Shown: positions 7,453 through 16,672 of the stretch, in pieces
Numbering within the stretch: the first letter of the stretch is position 1
How the letters are laid out: each line of letters opens with the position of its first letter
NCBI RefSeq assembly: GCF_030145815.1
Contig: NZ_JAIXHL010000010.1
Coordinates: forward strand, 105,830 to 169,829
Origin: Sphingomonas sp.
Lineage (GTDB): Bacteria > Pseudomonadota > Alphaproteobacteria > Sphingomonadales > Sphingomonadaceae
Direction of reading: 5' to 3'
Length of the DNA: 64,000 bases
The notes under the pieces: model-generated
What the model saw: the letters and a program-made list of their open reading frames with translations, nothing else
What the model was told of the DNA's origin: nothing
Databases searched by the model: none
Program-made: the position numbers and the translations under genes

Positions 7453-9129
7453 GTGATGACTGAAGACATGGGCGGCCATCGATTCGACCGCATCCGTCCG
7501 GCCTCTGAGGTCAGCGACGCGGCGAGTCCCGCAGCGGCCCATGGCATCGGCGTCGTCTCGGCAATCGGCGGCGCATCGAGCGAAGTGGTGTTCGACCGCG
7601 CCGCACTCGAACCGCTTGCCACCAGCGCCGATCCGGCGGTCGCCGGGGCCGGTACCGTCGGCAGCCAGATCAAATTGCGCGCGGGCAGCAGCTGGCTGAT
7701 CGCCAATATCCGCGCACTGCGACTCGACGAACGCAGCGGCGCAGTCGTTGCGCAGGTCGATTTCCTGGGCGAGGGCGACGAGGAAAAGCTGACCGGCAAG
7801 CTCTACAGCTTCCGGCGCGGCGTCACCCGCTACCCGGTTCCCGGCACGCCGGTCTTCCCGGTCTCGACCGCCGACTTGAAGCAGATCTACGCCGCCGACG
7901 ACCGCGCGCATATCGAGGTCGGCAATGTCTATCCGACCAAGGATATCCGTGCCGCGCTCTATATCGATTCGATGCTGGGCAAGCATTTCGCGCTGCTGGG
8001 TTCGACCGGTACCGGCAAATCGACCGCCGCCGCGCTGATCCTCCACCGCATCTGCGAGCTCGCGCCGCAGGGCCATGTCGTGATGATCGATCCCCACGGC
8101 GAATATTCAGCGGCGTTCAAGACCAACGGCGCGCTGTTCGATGTGTCGAACCTCGCCATGCCGTACTGGCTGATGAACTTCGAGGAACATTGCGAAGTGT
8201 TCCTGACCACCGACGGGTCGGACCGTCAGGTCGACGCCGACATCCTCGCGCGCTGCATCCTGATGGCCAAGCAGAAGAACCGGCTCGCCGCCGAGTTCGG
8301 CAAGCTGACCGTCGACGCGCCGATCCCGTATCTGCTGTCGGACCTCACCCAGATCATCCAGCTCGAAATGGGCAAGATGGACAAGGCGACCGACACCGCC
8401 CCCTATCTGCGGCTCAAGGGCAAGATCGACGAGATCAAGGCCGACCCGCGCTATACCTTCATGTTCAGCGGCATGCTCGTGTCGGACACGATGGCGAGCT
8501 TCATTGCCCGCATCTTCCGCCTGCCCGGCGACGGCAAGCCGATCTCGATCATCGACGTGTCGGGCGTGCCGAGCGAGATCACCAGCGTCGTCGTCGCAGT
8601 GCTCAGCCGGATGGTGTTCGACTATGCCATCTGGTCGCGCGGCGAGGCACAGCGCCCGATCCTGCTCGTGTGCGAAGAGGCGCACCGCTACGTGCCGAAC
8701 GAGCGCAACGCCGACGGATCATCGGTCGGCCGCATCCTCAGCCGCATCGCCAAGGAAGGGCGTAAGTACGGCGTCTCGCTCGGCCTGATCACCCAGCGCC
8801 CCTCGGATCTGGCCGAAGGCGTGCTGTCGCAGTGCGGCACGATCATCTCGATGCGCCTCAACAACGACCGCGACCAGGCGTTCGTGCGCGCCGCGATGCC
8901 CGAAGGCGCGCGCGGCTTCCTCGACGCCATCCCCGCGCTGCGCAACCGCGAGTGCATCATGGTCGGCGAAGGCGTCGCCACCCCGGTCCGCGTCGCGTTC
9001 GACGCGCTGGAGGAAAACAAGCGCCCGGCATCGGGCGACCCGCTCTTCTCCGAACTGTGGCGGCATATGGGTGGGGAAGACCAGATCCTCGACCGCACGA
9101 TCCGCCGCTGGCGCGCGCAGGGGCGGTAA
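7453..9129 (+). CDS. HerA/VirB4-type ATPase (DUF87 domain)
   Basis: This is a 558-residue protein. The N-terminal ~150 residues form a small beta-barrel like the HAS-barrel of HerA. The P-loop is GSTGTGKST (183-191), and Walker B is ILLVCEEAHRY (near 400), followed by the HerA-like LITQRPSDL motif and an arginine-containing C-terminal segment. HerA-family hexamers translocate DNA. No NurA nuclease gene, which is the classical partner, sits beside it, and there is no toxin or defence gene next to it. The start at 7453 (GTG, then ATG at 7456) follows GGGGGAG. Conservation of this gene in sphingomonads is my recollection, not computed. Confidence 0.85.
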   Translation: MMTEDMGGHRFDRIRPASEVSDAASPAAAHGIGVVSAIGGASSEVVFDRAALEPLATSADPAVAGAGTVGSQIKLRAGSSWLIANIRALRLDERSGAVVAQVDFLGEGDEEKLTGKLYSFRRGVTRYPVPGTPVFPVSTADLKQIYAADDRAHIEVGNVYPTKDIRAALYIDSMLGKHFALLGSTGTGKSTAAALILHRICELAPQGHVVMIDPHGEYSAAFKTNGALFDVSNLAMPYWLMNFEEHCEVFLTTDGSDRQVDADILARCILMAKQKNRLAAEFGKLTVDAPIPYLLSDLTQIIQLEMGKMDKATDTAPYLRLKGKIDEIKADPRYTFMFSGMLVSDTMASFIARIFRLPGDGKPISIIDVSGVPSEITSVVVAVLSRMVFDYAIWSRGEAQRPILLVCEEAHRYVPNERNADGSSVGRILSRIAKEGRKYGVSLGLITQRPSDLAEGVLSQCGTIISMRLNNDRDQAFVRAAMPEGARGFLDAIPALRNRECIMVGEGVATPVRVAFDALEENKRPASGDPLFSELWRHMGGEDQILDRTIRRWRAQGR

Positions 9130-9140
9130 AAGCCCCCATC

Positions 9141-9245
9141 GTCACCCCCGCGAAAGCGGGGGCCCATCTCCCGGACTGTCCAGGATTTGCGCCGGCGCGT
9201 TTGCCGATCGTGCAGGAGATGGGCCCCCGCTTTCGCGGGGGTGAC
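9141..9245. repeat. inverted palindromic repeat (family A)
   Basis: Perfect 31-bp inverted arms (9141-9171 and 9215-9245) begin and end GTCACCCCC/GGGGGTGAC. Each arm itself holds a CCCCCGC-GAAA-GCGGGGG hairpin. It lies between convergent genes, just after the ATPase stop, and could also end transcription. Other family A copies are at 23876, 31499, 56133 and 56544. Confidence 0.9.
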
Positions 9246-9254
9246 AGTCTGGGA

Positions 9255-9941
9255 TCAGCGCGGAATTTTCAGCACATAACGCTCCGGCGCCAGCGCCTCA
9301 CCGCGCGTAAACGCCGCTGCGCGCACCGCACCCTTGAACGGGCTTACCGCGTTCATCCGCATCCCCACCGACGCCACACCCGGCGCCTGCGGCACAAAGG
9401 CCAGCTCGGCCCGCGCCTGCTCCACTCCGTTGACGAAGGCGCGATAGACCCGCCCGTCATAGCTTTGCGCGACATGGTGCCAGCGCCCGACCGGCCAGCG
9501 CTTGGCCGCATCGATCAGCGGCGCGCGATAGCCGGGGCCGAGCAGGAAGGTGTCGAGCCACCATTCGCTGCCCTCGGTCCGGATTTCGAACAGCATCCGC
9601 TGCCCATCCTTCGCGGTCGCGGCCGACCCATCGCCGCTCTCCAGATGGAACCAGCGCTGCTCGAACGTGCCGCCATCGGGACGGAACAGTGCCTCGAACG
9701 TGAAACGCGGCGTGCCGGCGAGCGGATGGCGCGGGATCAGCAGCTGATCGCGCACCCCGTCGAACAGCATGGCCTTGCCCAGCGGACTGTCGATCAGCTG
9801 CGGCGCGCCGATCACCCGCGGGGTCAGCCCGCCGATGCGCTTGAGCGAATCGAATTTCCAGAGTTCCGCGCGACGCTTGGCGACTGCAGGCGCAGCACAC
9901 GCAAACGCCGCTCCGGCGATCAGCGTGCGACGACCGATCAC
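9255..9941 (-). CDS. exported LamG-like (concanavalin A-fold) protein
   Basis: This is a 228-residue protein starting from a GTG that overlaps the upstream peptidase stop (GTGA). The leader GRRTLIAGAAFACAAPAVA has a twin-arginine-like RR followed by a hydrophobic core and an AVA cleavage site, so Tat or Sec export is possible. The body has the LamG pattern: DGVRDQLLIP, FTFEALFRP, RWHHVAQSYDG and AFVNGVEQAR. Such domains bind carbohydrate or protein ligands; the ligand is unknown. Coupling to an M23 peptidase gene suggests a job at the cell envelope. Confidence 0.8.
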   Translation of the reverse strand: MIGRRTLIAGAAFACAAPAVAKRRAELWKFDSLKRIGGLTPRVIGAPQLIDSPLGKAMLFDGVRDQLLIPRHPLAGTPRFTFEALFRPDGGTFEQRWFHLESGDGSAATAKDGQRMLFEIRTEGSEWWLDTFLLGPGYRAPLIDAAKRWPVGRWHHVAQSYDGRVYRAFVNGVEQARAELAFVPQAPGVASVGMRMNAVSPFKGAVRAAAFTRGEALAPERYVLKIPR

Positions 9942-11443
9942 TCGGCGGCGTCGGTCTGGGCAGGCTTGTTCCGCGTGCCGCCGACCGGCACCGCGAGCAG
10001 CTGCGCCAGCTTCGACTTGAACGCGCGCAGATCGTTCCCGCCCAGCTGCTGGACCACCGAGAAGCTGACCGAGCGCGGGTTGATCGCCACGCCGTTGCGA
10101 TAGAGTTCGTAGTGCAGATGCGGCCCGGTCGAGATGCCGGTCGAACCAACATAGCCGATCACCTGACCCCGGCTGACCCGCTGTCCACCGCGCACCGCGA
10201 TCCGGCTCATATGGCCATAGCCGGTGCCCATGCCGCCGCTGTGATTGAGTCGCACGAAATTGCCATAGCCACCATTGCGCCCGGCAAAGGCGACCACGCC
10301 GTCATTGGCCGCGCGGATCGGCGCGCCATAGGGGGCAGCGATGTCCATGCCCTTGTGCATCCGGCTGAAGCCCAGCACCGGGTGACGCCGCAAGCCAAAG
10401 CCCGAGCTGATCCGCCCCGACGTGGGCATCGCCATTGTGCCCTTGCGTTCGCCCGTGCCGCGCCCGTCGAACCAGCTGACCTTGCCGCCGTCTTCCCAGC
10501 GGACCAGCTGGACCTTGCCCGCGCCGCCGCCGTTCAGCCCTGCGTAGAGCAGGTTGCCGAGCTGCACCTCGCCAGTCGCGGCGCGCGCCTGTTCGACGAT
10601 GATGTCGAATTCCGCGTCGGCCCCGACCCGGCCAATCGGCGTGCGGGTGGCGATCGACCGGATATAGGCTTCCACCGCGCGCGACGGCGCACCGGCGGCG
10701 CGCGCCGAGCGGTACAGGCTCTCCCCCACCCGGCCACGGATGCGCAGCGGGGTGTGATCGACCGCGATCGGAATTTCGTTGAGCGCCAGGCCGGTGGGCG
10801 TGCGCACCAGTTCGAGGCTGAGGTCGAAGCGCGCCCGGAACGCCAACTTCTCCAGCGGGCGCGGCGCGGACTTGTCGACCCGGCGGCCGAGCGTCAGGTC
10901 GAGCTGCGTCCCCGATTTGAGGTCGCCCAGCGCCATCGCGCCGCCGACCAGATTGGCGGCAGTGGCGGCTTCGCTCGTGGCGACTCCGGCCCGCGCCAGT
11001 GCTGCCTGCAATCCGCCGCCCGATCCCAATGTCACGCTATGCTGGATGATCGGCCGCTCCGGCGTATCGGTCAGCGGCGTGACCAGCCGGTTGGCGGCCA
11101 GCTTCGTCCCGGTCACGCCACCCTTGTCCAGCGGCGCGATCGACTGCGCGCGCATCAGATCGGCGCTGGCGGCATGGGCCGAAGGGACGCTGCCAAAGAT
11201 CGGACGTTCGAAGCCGGGCGACAGCAGATAGACGAAGGCGCACAGCCCGGCGCAGGTCGCGGCGCCGCGAAACCATTCCGGGCTGCCGATACGGGAGCCG
11301 AGGTCGGGGACCAGTTCGAAATCGGGATAGCGTTCGCGAAACCGCTCGATCATGCCGGGCTTGCGCACATCGACGCCGCGCCCGAACGACAGCGCAGCAG
11401 CACCACCCGATTGATCCGAACCCTGATCGCTGCGCAGAAACAA
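9938..11443 (-). CDS. M23 family metallopeptidase (LytM-type, membrane-anchored)
   Basis: This encodes 501 residues from a TTG start preceded by GGGGGCAG. A single membrane segment lies at about 60-77, then an OapA/LysM-like region, then the M23 domain with H363-x3-D367 (RMHKGMDIAAPYG) and H442-L-H444-Y (HLHYELY), the complete zinc site of glycyl endopeptidases. It therefore probably cuts peptidoglycan cross-links in the periplasm, or acts in division or cell separation. The residues needed for catalysis are intact, unlike EnvC-type activators. The ATG at residue 31 is an alternative start. Confidence 0.9.
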   Translation of the reverse strand: MFLRSDQGSDQSGGAAALSFGRGVDVRKPGMIERFRERYPDFELVPDLGSRIGSPEWFRGAATCAGLCAFVYLLSPGFERPIFGSVPSAHAASADLMRAQSIAPLDKGGVTGTKLAANRLVTPLTDTPERPIIQHSVTLGSGGGLQAALARAGVATSEAATAANLVGGAMALGDLKSGTQLDLTLGRRVDKSAPRPLEKLAFRARFDLSLELVRTPTGLALNEIPIAVDHTPLRIRGRVGESLYRSARAAGAPSRAVEAYIRSIATRTPIGRVGADAEFDIIVEQARAATGEVQLGNLLYAGLNGGGAGKVQLVRWEDGGKVSWFDGRGTGERKGTMAMPTSGRISSGFGLRRHPVLGFSRMHKGMDIAAPYGAPIRAANDGVVAFAGRNGGYGNFVRLNHSGGMGTGYGHMSRIAVRGGQRVSRGQVIGYVGSTGISTGPHLHYELYRNGVAINPRSVSFSVVQQLGGNDLRAFKSKLAQLLAVPVGGTRNKPAQTDAAE

Positions 11444-11674
11444 GGCGCGCTGCCCCCACTCACAATCGTTTGAACGAAGTGCCGTTCCCCCGGCGTCGGC
11501 CCGAACGGTTGTGGATAGTATATGCTAATGTCAAATTAAGCAGGCGCGGGTCGCCCGCTTCTTGCGGCGAGTCGTGCCGGTGCGGGGATGGGGCGTGTTG
11601 TTAACCGAAATTGCTAGGGAAACCCCCGCGCGGTGCCTTGCGCCGCGCTCGACTCGGGGCAATCTTGTCCGGTG

Positions 11675-14149
11675 ATGGCGCGTTCCCCGAACAGCCCGGT
11701 CACTGCGGTGCTCGGCCCGACCAATACCGGCAAGACGCATCTCGCGATCGAGCGGATGGCGGCGCATTCCAGCGGCATCATCGGCTTCCCGCTGCGCCTG
11801 CTGGCGCGCGAAGTCTATGACCGCATGGTCGCGCTCAAGGGGCCGAAGGAAGTGGCGCTGGTCACCGGTGAGGAACGCATCGTCCCGCCCGGCGCGCGCT
11901 GGTTCCTGTGCACCGCCGAATCGATGCCGCTCGACCGCGAAGTCTCCTTCGTCGCGCTCGACGAGGGGCAATTGGGCGCGGACCCGGAGCGCGGCCATGT
12001 CTTCACCGACCGCATCCTGCGCGCGCGCGGTCGCGACGAAACGATGATCCTGGGGTCGGACAGCCTGCGCCCGGTGCTGCGCAAGCTGGTTCCGGACGCG
12101 GAGATCATCACCCGCCCGCGCTTCTCGACGCTGTCCTATGCCGGCGCCAAGAAGCTCTCGCGCCTGCCCAAACGCTCCGCCATCGTCGCGTTCAGCGCGG
12201 AGGAAGTCTATGCCGTCGCCGAAACGCTGCGGCGGTTGCGCGGGGGCGCGGCGGTGGTGATGGGCGCGCTCAGCCCCCGCACCCGCAACGCGCAGGTCGC
12301 GATGTTCCAGGCGGGTGAGGTCGATTATCTCGTCGCCACCGACGCGATCGGCATGGGCCTCAACCTCGACGTCCATCACGTCGCCTTTGCCAGCCTCAAC
12401 AAGTTCGACGGCCGCCGTCAGCGCCGCCTGACCATTGCCGAAATGGCGCAGATCGCCGGGCGCGCGGGCCGCCACCAGCGTGACGGCACCTTCGGCGCGC
12501 TGGTCGAAGAAGGCCCCGGCGCGTTCACGCCCGAGGAAATCGCCGCGATCGAGGGGCATCGCGTCCCCCCGCTCGACCATCTCTACTGGCGCGAGGGCGA
12601 GCCGGACCTCAGCAGCATCGCCGCGCTGATCGCGAGCCTGGAGGCCAAGCCCGACCTGCCCATGCTGCGCGCCGCGCCCGAGGCAACCGACCTGATGGTG
12701 CTCAAGCGCCTCGCCGACGAGGATTGGGTGCGCGACCGCGTCCGCACGCCGCGTGCCGTTGCGCGGCTGTGGGCAGCGTGCGGCCTGCCCGATTTCCGCA
12801 AGCTGGGCCTCGACCCGCATGCACGCTTCGCGTCGCGCGTGTTCCGCCATCTGAGCGAGGGGCGCGGCCATATCCCGCATATCTGGTTCGCGGACGAAAT
12901 CGCCCGGCTCGACCGCGTCGATGGTGATGTCGAAAGCATCGCCGGGCGCATCGCCGCCGCGCGCAGCTGGGCCTATATCGCGCACCGCGCCGACTGGCTG
13001 GAGGACCCGGCGCATTGGGCCGACCGCACCCGCGCGCTGGAGGAGAAATTGTCCGACGCGCTCCACGCCAGCCTCACCCAGCGCTTCGTCGACAAGCGCA
13101 CCACGGTGCTGCTGCGCCAGATCGGTGCGGACGCCTCGCACCTTCCCGTGGTGATCGGGGCCGAAGGCGAGGTGACGGTCGAGGATCATGTGCTTGGCCA
13201 GCTCAACGGTTTTCACTTCGCGGTATCGCCCGATGCGCGCGCCGCGGACAAGCGGATGCTGCTCGCCGCCGCCGAAAAGGGCCTCGCCCCCGAACTGCGC
13301 CGCCGCGCCGCCGCGCTCGCCGATGCGCCGGACGACGCACTCTCGCGGGTCGGCGACGAACTCCACTGGCAGGGCGTCCGCGTCGCCCATCTCGACTCCA
13401 CCGCCAATCCGCTGCGTCCCGCGATCCGGCTGTGCCGCACGCTCGACGTGCTGGATGTGCGTGAAAAGGCTGCCGCGCAGGCACGGGCTGCCGCCTGGCT
13501 CGACGCGCGGATCGCCGCCGACCTGCCTGATCTCGCCAAGCTCGACGCGCTCAGCCGCGATGCTGCTGCGGGCAGCCGGGTGCGCGCGCTCGCCGGATTG
13601 CTCGTCCAGGCCGGCGGGCTGATGCCGCGCCGTGCTGCCGGGGCATTGGTCGAGGCGCTCGATGCCGATGATCGCAAGCGGCTGCGCAAGGCGGGGCTGG
13701 TGATCGGTACGCTCGACCTGTTCATGCCCGGCCTGCTCAAACCCCGCGCCGCAGCCGCGCGCCGTGCGCTGCTGAACCTTGGCGATGGACCGACAGATGG
13801 CGCCAGCGTCCTCGCCCGCACCGCACCCGGCGCAGCGCTCGACCATGGCTATCGCCCGCTGGGGCAACAGGCGGTGCGCATCGACCTGGCCGAACGGATC
13901 GCCCGCGCGGCGCATGACTCCAGAAAGGGCCGCGCGCCCTTCGCGCCAGACCCTGCGCTGGCCACATCGATGGGCCTGACCTCCGACACGCTGGCGCGGC
14001 TGATGGCGCAGCTCGGCTTTCAGGCGCTACGCGGACGCGAAGGCCAGCCGCAGCGCTGGGTGTGGAAGGGGCTGACCCCGCTCGCCAAGCCCAAACCGGC
14101 CCCGCGCGACAACGCCTTTGCTGCGCTTGCGGACCTGATCGATGGCTGA
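11675..14149 (+). CDS. Suv3-like DExH helicase
   Basis: This encodes 824 residues from the ATG at 11675. The P-loop is GPTNTGKT (14-21), motif II is DEGQ (96-99), and the motif VI region is QIAGRAGR (near 264). These are the marks of the mitochondrial RNA helicase SUV3 and its alphaproteobacterial relatives. The C-terminal half (about 400 residues) is an Ala/Arg-rich helical region with no motif I recognise. The gene overlaps the next one, an S4-domain protein, by 8 nt, and fdxA follows; both suggest an RNA-related unit. An RNA-unwinding role in turnover is inferred from the family. Its promoter should lie in the 230-bp gap shared with the divergent M23 peptidase. Confidence 0.9.
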   Translation: MARSPNSPVTAVLGPTNTGKTHLAIERMAAHSSGIIGFPLRLLAREVYDRMVALKGPKEVALVTGEERIVPPGARWFLCTAESMPLDREVSFVALDEGQLGADPERGHVFTDRILRARGRDETMILGSDSLRPVLRKLVPDAEIITRPRFSTLSYAGAKKLSRLPKRSAIVAFSAEEVYAVAETLRRLRGGAAVVMGALSPRTRNAQVAMFQAGEVDYLVATDAIGMGLNLDVHHVAFASLNKFDGRRQRRLTIAEMAQIAGRAGRHQRDGTFGALVEEGPGAFTPEEIAAIEGHRVPPLDHLYWREGEPDLSSIAALIASLEAKPDLPMLRAAPEATDLMVLKRLADEDWVRDRVRTPRAVARLWAACGLPDFRKLGLDPHARFASRVFRHLSEGRGHIPHIWFADEIARLDRVDGDVESIAGRIAAARSWAYIAHRADWLEDPAHWADRTRALEEKLSDALHASLTQRFVDKRTTVLLRQIGADASHLPVVIGAEGEVTVEDHVLGQLNGFHFAVSPDARAADKRMLLAAAEKGLAPELRRRAAALADAPDDALSRVGDELHWQGVRVAHLDSTANPLRPAIRLCRTLDVLDVREKAAAQARAAAWLDARIAADLPDLAKLDALSRDAAAGSRVRALAGLLVQAGGLMPRRAAGALVEALDADDRKRLRKAGLVIGTLDLFMPGLLKPRAAAARRALLNLGDGPTDGASVLARTAPGAALDHGYRPLGQQAVRIDLAERIARAAHDSRKGRAPFAPDPALATSMGLTSDTLARLMAQLGFQALRGREGQPQRWVWKGLTPLAKPKPAPRDNAFAALADLIDG

Positions 14150-14429
14150 CGCGATGCGGCTCGACCGCTTCTTGTGGTGGTCGCGCATTTCCGCCTCGCG
14201 CAATTTTGCCCGCGCGCTCGCCGAATCCGGCCATTTGCGCATCGACGGACGGCGGGTCGAGCGGGGCCACCTTCCCGTGCGGCCCGGCAACATCCTCGCC
14301 TTCGTCACGCATGGCGGAAAGGTGCGCGTGGTGCGGATCGAAACACTGCCGCACCGGCGCGGTCCACCCGCCGAAGCGCGCGACTGCTACACCGAACTCA
14401 CCGCGGGCGCGCCCGTCGCACAAGATTGA
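14142..14429 (+). CDS. S4-domain RNA-binding protein (Hsp15-like)
   Basis: This is a 95-residue protein with an S4 RNA-binding domain at residues 5-60: MRLDRFLWWSRISASR, RALAESGHLRIDGRRV and VRPGNILAF. It matches the Hsp15 family, which binds stalled 50S subunits carrying nascent chains in E. coli. The extended basic tail of E. coli Hsp15 is shorter here. Its ATG lies inside the 3' end of the helicase gene (8-nt overlap), so the two are co-translated. Confidence 0.9.
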   Translation: MADAMRLDRFLWWSRISASRNFARALAESGHLRIDGRRVERGHLPVRPGNILAFVTHGGKVRVVRIETLPHRRGPPAEARDCYTELTAGAPVAQD

Positions 14430-14456
14430 GAACGTATCGCAGAAAGCGTGTCTTGA

Positions 14457-14485
14457 TTGACCTGACGCAGCGGCTTGCATAGCAA
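14457..14485 (+). promoter_or_regulatory. possible fdxA promoter
   Basis: TTGACC (14457-14462) and TAGCAA (14480-14485) are 17 bp apart. The -10 match is weak. Confidence 0.3.
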
Positions 14486-14535
14486 AAGGCGATAGAACAC
14501 CGCCCGGACGGGGCGTTTGAGGGGCCGAACCTGCC

Positions 14536-14877
14536 ATGACCTATGTCGTCACCGACGCCTGCATCCGCTGCAAATATATGGACTGCGTCGAGGTGTGCCC
14601 GGTCGACTGCTTCTATGAGGGCGAGAATATGCTCGTCATCAACCCGAGCGAGTGCATCGATTGCGGCGTGTGCGAGCCCGAATGCCCCGCCGAAGCGATC
14701 CTGCCCGACACCGAGAGCGGTCTGGAACAGTGGCTGGAACTCAACAACACCTTCTCCGCGCAATGGCCCAACGTCACGCGCAAGGCCGACCAGACCCCGG
14801 CCGACGCCGACGAGCACAAGGGTGAAGAGGGGAAGTACGAGAAGTATTTCTCGCCCGAACCCGGCGCGGGCGACTGA
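14536..14877 (+). CDS. fdxA: seven-iron ferredoxin FdxA
   Basis: This is a 113-residue protein with nine cysteines at 9, 12, 17, 21, 25, 40, 43, 46 and 50. The spacing fits the 3Fe-4S plus 4Fe-4S FdxA type ([18 protein letters not shown], then [11 protein letters not shown]). The family carries low-potential electrons in the cytoplasm. The acidic C-terminal tail is typical. It ends 3 nt before the convergent SEL1 gene. Confidence 0.95.
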   Translation: MTYVVTDACIRCKYMDCVEVCPVDCFYEGENMLVINPSECIDCGVCEPECPAEAILPDTESGLEQWLELNNTFSAQWPNVTRKADQTPADADEHKGEEGKYEKYFSPEPGAGD

Positions 14878-14880
14878 TCT

Positions 14881-15759
14881 TCAATCGCCCTTTTCGAGCG
14901 ACTTCACGATTTCCTGCCATTTCGCGCGCCGCGCGGGATCGGGGTCCTCGGCGGCAGCGATCCTGAGCCATCCAACCCATTCCGGCACGCGTGCGCGGTT
15001 CACGACTTTGCCGTCCGGCGAAATCTCCTTGTAGATCGCCTGGGCGACGTGGATCGCCGCGTCTTTGCGCCCGCCGTCATAGGCAACGCGCCACCAGCGT
15101 TCTGCCGCAGCCCGGTCGAACGGCGTCCCGTCGCCATACCAGTGAATTTGCGCCACCAGAAACGCCGCATTCGCCTGTTTCTGTTCAGCCGCAGCGGTCA
15201 GCCAGCGTCGCGCCGCGACCACATCCTTGGGCACGATCTTACCTTCAAGCAGGAAGATGCCATAATCCGCCTGAGCATGCGCGTTTCCCGCCTCCGCCGC
15301 TTCGCGACACAGCGCCACGCCGCGCGGCGCATCGACGGGGCCGCCTTGCCCGGCAATCAGCAAATTGCCGAGCGCGCACTTGGCCTGAACCCAGCCAAGC
15401 TCCGCCGCCTGTGCGTACAGCACCCGACTGCGCGCCAGATCCTTGGGGCGCCCCTCGCCGCGCTCATGACACAGCGCCAGATTGTGGGTTGCGTCGCCGC
15501 GCTTGCCCGCGCCGCGCTCGAACCAACCACAGGCTCGCGGCACATCGACGGGAAGCCCAAGTAGGCCGAACATCAGCGCTTCGCCTAGCAACTCCGCAGC
15601 GACGGCATCGGTGGCGGCGAGCGCCTCAAGCTCCCGGGCAAACGCGCTCGCCGACATCGATCCGCGTCGATCGACCAACGCGCGAACCGCAGGCGTCATC
15701 GTGGCCTCGGCGGAAGCATCGGGCGACGGGATCGCAAGGAGGAGGAGCAGTGACAACAT
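14881..15759 (-). CDS. exported SEL1-like repeat protein
   Basis: This is a 292-residue protein with a signal peptide (MLSLLLLLAIPSPDASA). About five SEL1-type TPR repeats cover residues 75-250, for example YAQAAELGWVQAKCALGNLL, REAAEAGNAHAQADYGIFLL and AAAEQKQANAAFLVAQIHWYGDG. These make helical scaffolds for protein contacts. The ATG at 15759 is chosen because it begins the signal peptide; upstream in-frame codons have no such signal. The partner is unknown. Confidence 0.85.
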   Translation of the reverse strand: MLSLLLLLAIPSPDASAEATMTPAVRALVDRRGSMSASAFARELEALAATDAVAAELLGEALMFGLLGLPVDVPRACGWFERGAGKRGDATHNLALCHERGEGRPKDLARSRVLYAQAAELGWVQAKCALGNLLIAGQGGPVDAPRGVALCREAAEAGNAHAQADYGIFLLEGKIVPKDVVAARRWLTAAAEQKQANAAFLVAQIHWYGDGTPFDRAAAERWWRVAYDGGRKDAAIHVAQAIYKEISPDGKVVNRARVPEWVGWLRIAAAEDPDPARRAKWQEIVKSLEKGD

Positions 15760-16025
15760 GCACGAACTATGGTCGGATCGAACATGGCGCGCAATCAGCC
15801 TCACCCCGGACTGAGCGCAGACAATGGAGTCCAATCCCCACCAATTCCGGTGTGGTAATTTTATTGCATCTGTGTTAAACAGCGCGCCGAACGTGAGGAA
15901 TCGCGTTTCGGTACTGGAGACCGTTGTTGATTTGCCCCGAACCGGCTTCACCCGCCCGGTAACCGCACCGGGCCTGTGGCGCAATCCCTTCAGGGGCGTG
16001 AGTTCAAAAGAAAGGCTTCCCGCAC

Positions 16026-16559
16026 ATGGCTGCCAAGGCGCTGTCCTTCGATGTCGGCGATTATGTCGTATACCCCAAGCACGGCGTTGGCCGTGTGATC
16101 GAACTCCAGAAGCAGGAAATCGCGGGCATGCAGCTTGAGCTGTACGTGCTCCGCTTCGAAAAAGAGAAGATGACCCTCCGCGTTCCGACCAACAAGGCGG
16201 AAAGCGTCGGCATGCGCAAGCTGTCGAGCGACAAGACGCTGCGTGAGGCGCTCGACACGCTCAAGGGCAAGCCCAAGGTCAAGCGCACCATGTGGTCGCG
16301 CCGCGCGCAGGAATATGAAGCGAAGATCAACTCGGGCGACCTGGTGTCGATCGCCGAAGTGGTCCGCGACCTGTTCCGCGCCGACGACCAGCCCGAGCAG
16401 AGCTATTCCGAACGCCAGATCTTCGAAGCCGCCGCCTCGCGCCTCGCGCGTGAGCTCGCCGCGATGGAGCAGATCGACGAAAAGGCCGCGCTCGAAAAGC
16501 TGCTCGACATCCTCCGCGCCTCGGCCGCGATCTACAACAAGGACAAGGCGACCGCCTGA
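16026..16559 (+). CDS. CarD/CdnL-family transcription regulator
   Basis: This is a 177-residue protein. The N-terminal RNA polymerase-interacting Tudor-like domain starts FDVGDYVVYPKHGVGRVIEL and is followed by LRVPTNKA. A helical C-terminal domain holds the conserved WSRRAQEYEAKINSGD. CarD/CdnL binds the RNA polymerase beta subunit and stabilises open complexes at rRNA and growth promoters; in Caulobacter CdnL is needed for normal growth. An AT-rich stretch at 15850-15890 upstream may hold its promoter. The gene is followed by a strong terminator. Confidence 0.93.
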   Translation: MAAKALSFDVGDYVVYPKHGVGRVIELQKQEIAGMQLELYVLRFEKEKMTLRVPTNKAESVGMRKLSSDKTLREALDTLKGKPKVKRTMWSRRAQEYEAKINSGDLVSIAEVVRDLFRADDQPEQSYSERQIFEAAASRLARELAAMEQIDEKAALEKLLDILRASAAIYNKDKATA

Positions 16560-16585
16560 TTGGGTGATGCCGATCCGTTGACGAC

Positions 16586-16616
16586 AAGGGCGGTCCTGCG
16601 GGGCCGCCCTTTTTGT
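16586..16616 (+). terminator. terminator after the CarD gene
   Basis: A 9-bp GC stem (GGGCGGTCC at 16588-16596 with GGGCCGCCC at 16601-16609, one wobble) has a 4-nt loop and is followed by TTTTT. Confidence 0.85.
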
Positions 16617-16645
16617 TTGCACCGTCTGTGCGCAGCGTGTATTAT
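16617..16645 (+). promoter_or_regulatory. putative promoter of the first GIN-domain gene
   Basis: TTGCAC (16617-16622), a 17-bp spacer and TATTAT (16640-16645) stand 27 bp ahead of the ATG, with GGAGAG between. The -35 lies at the tail of the preceding terminator. Confidence 0.45.
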
Positions 16646-16672
16646 TGAAACAACACACATTGGAGAGAGCCG

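Noticed and set aside
7453..9129. Anti-phage defence island around the HerA-like ATPase
   Set aside because: The neighbours are a TSUP exporter pair and envelope genes; no effector, methylase or toxin is adjacent.
11531..13915. Very long minus-strand open frame (794 codons) opposite the Suv3-like gene
   Set aside because: High GC leaves antisense frames open. The plus strand has intact helicase motifs; the antisense product is Arg/Gly-rich with no recognisable domain.
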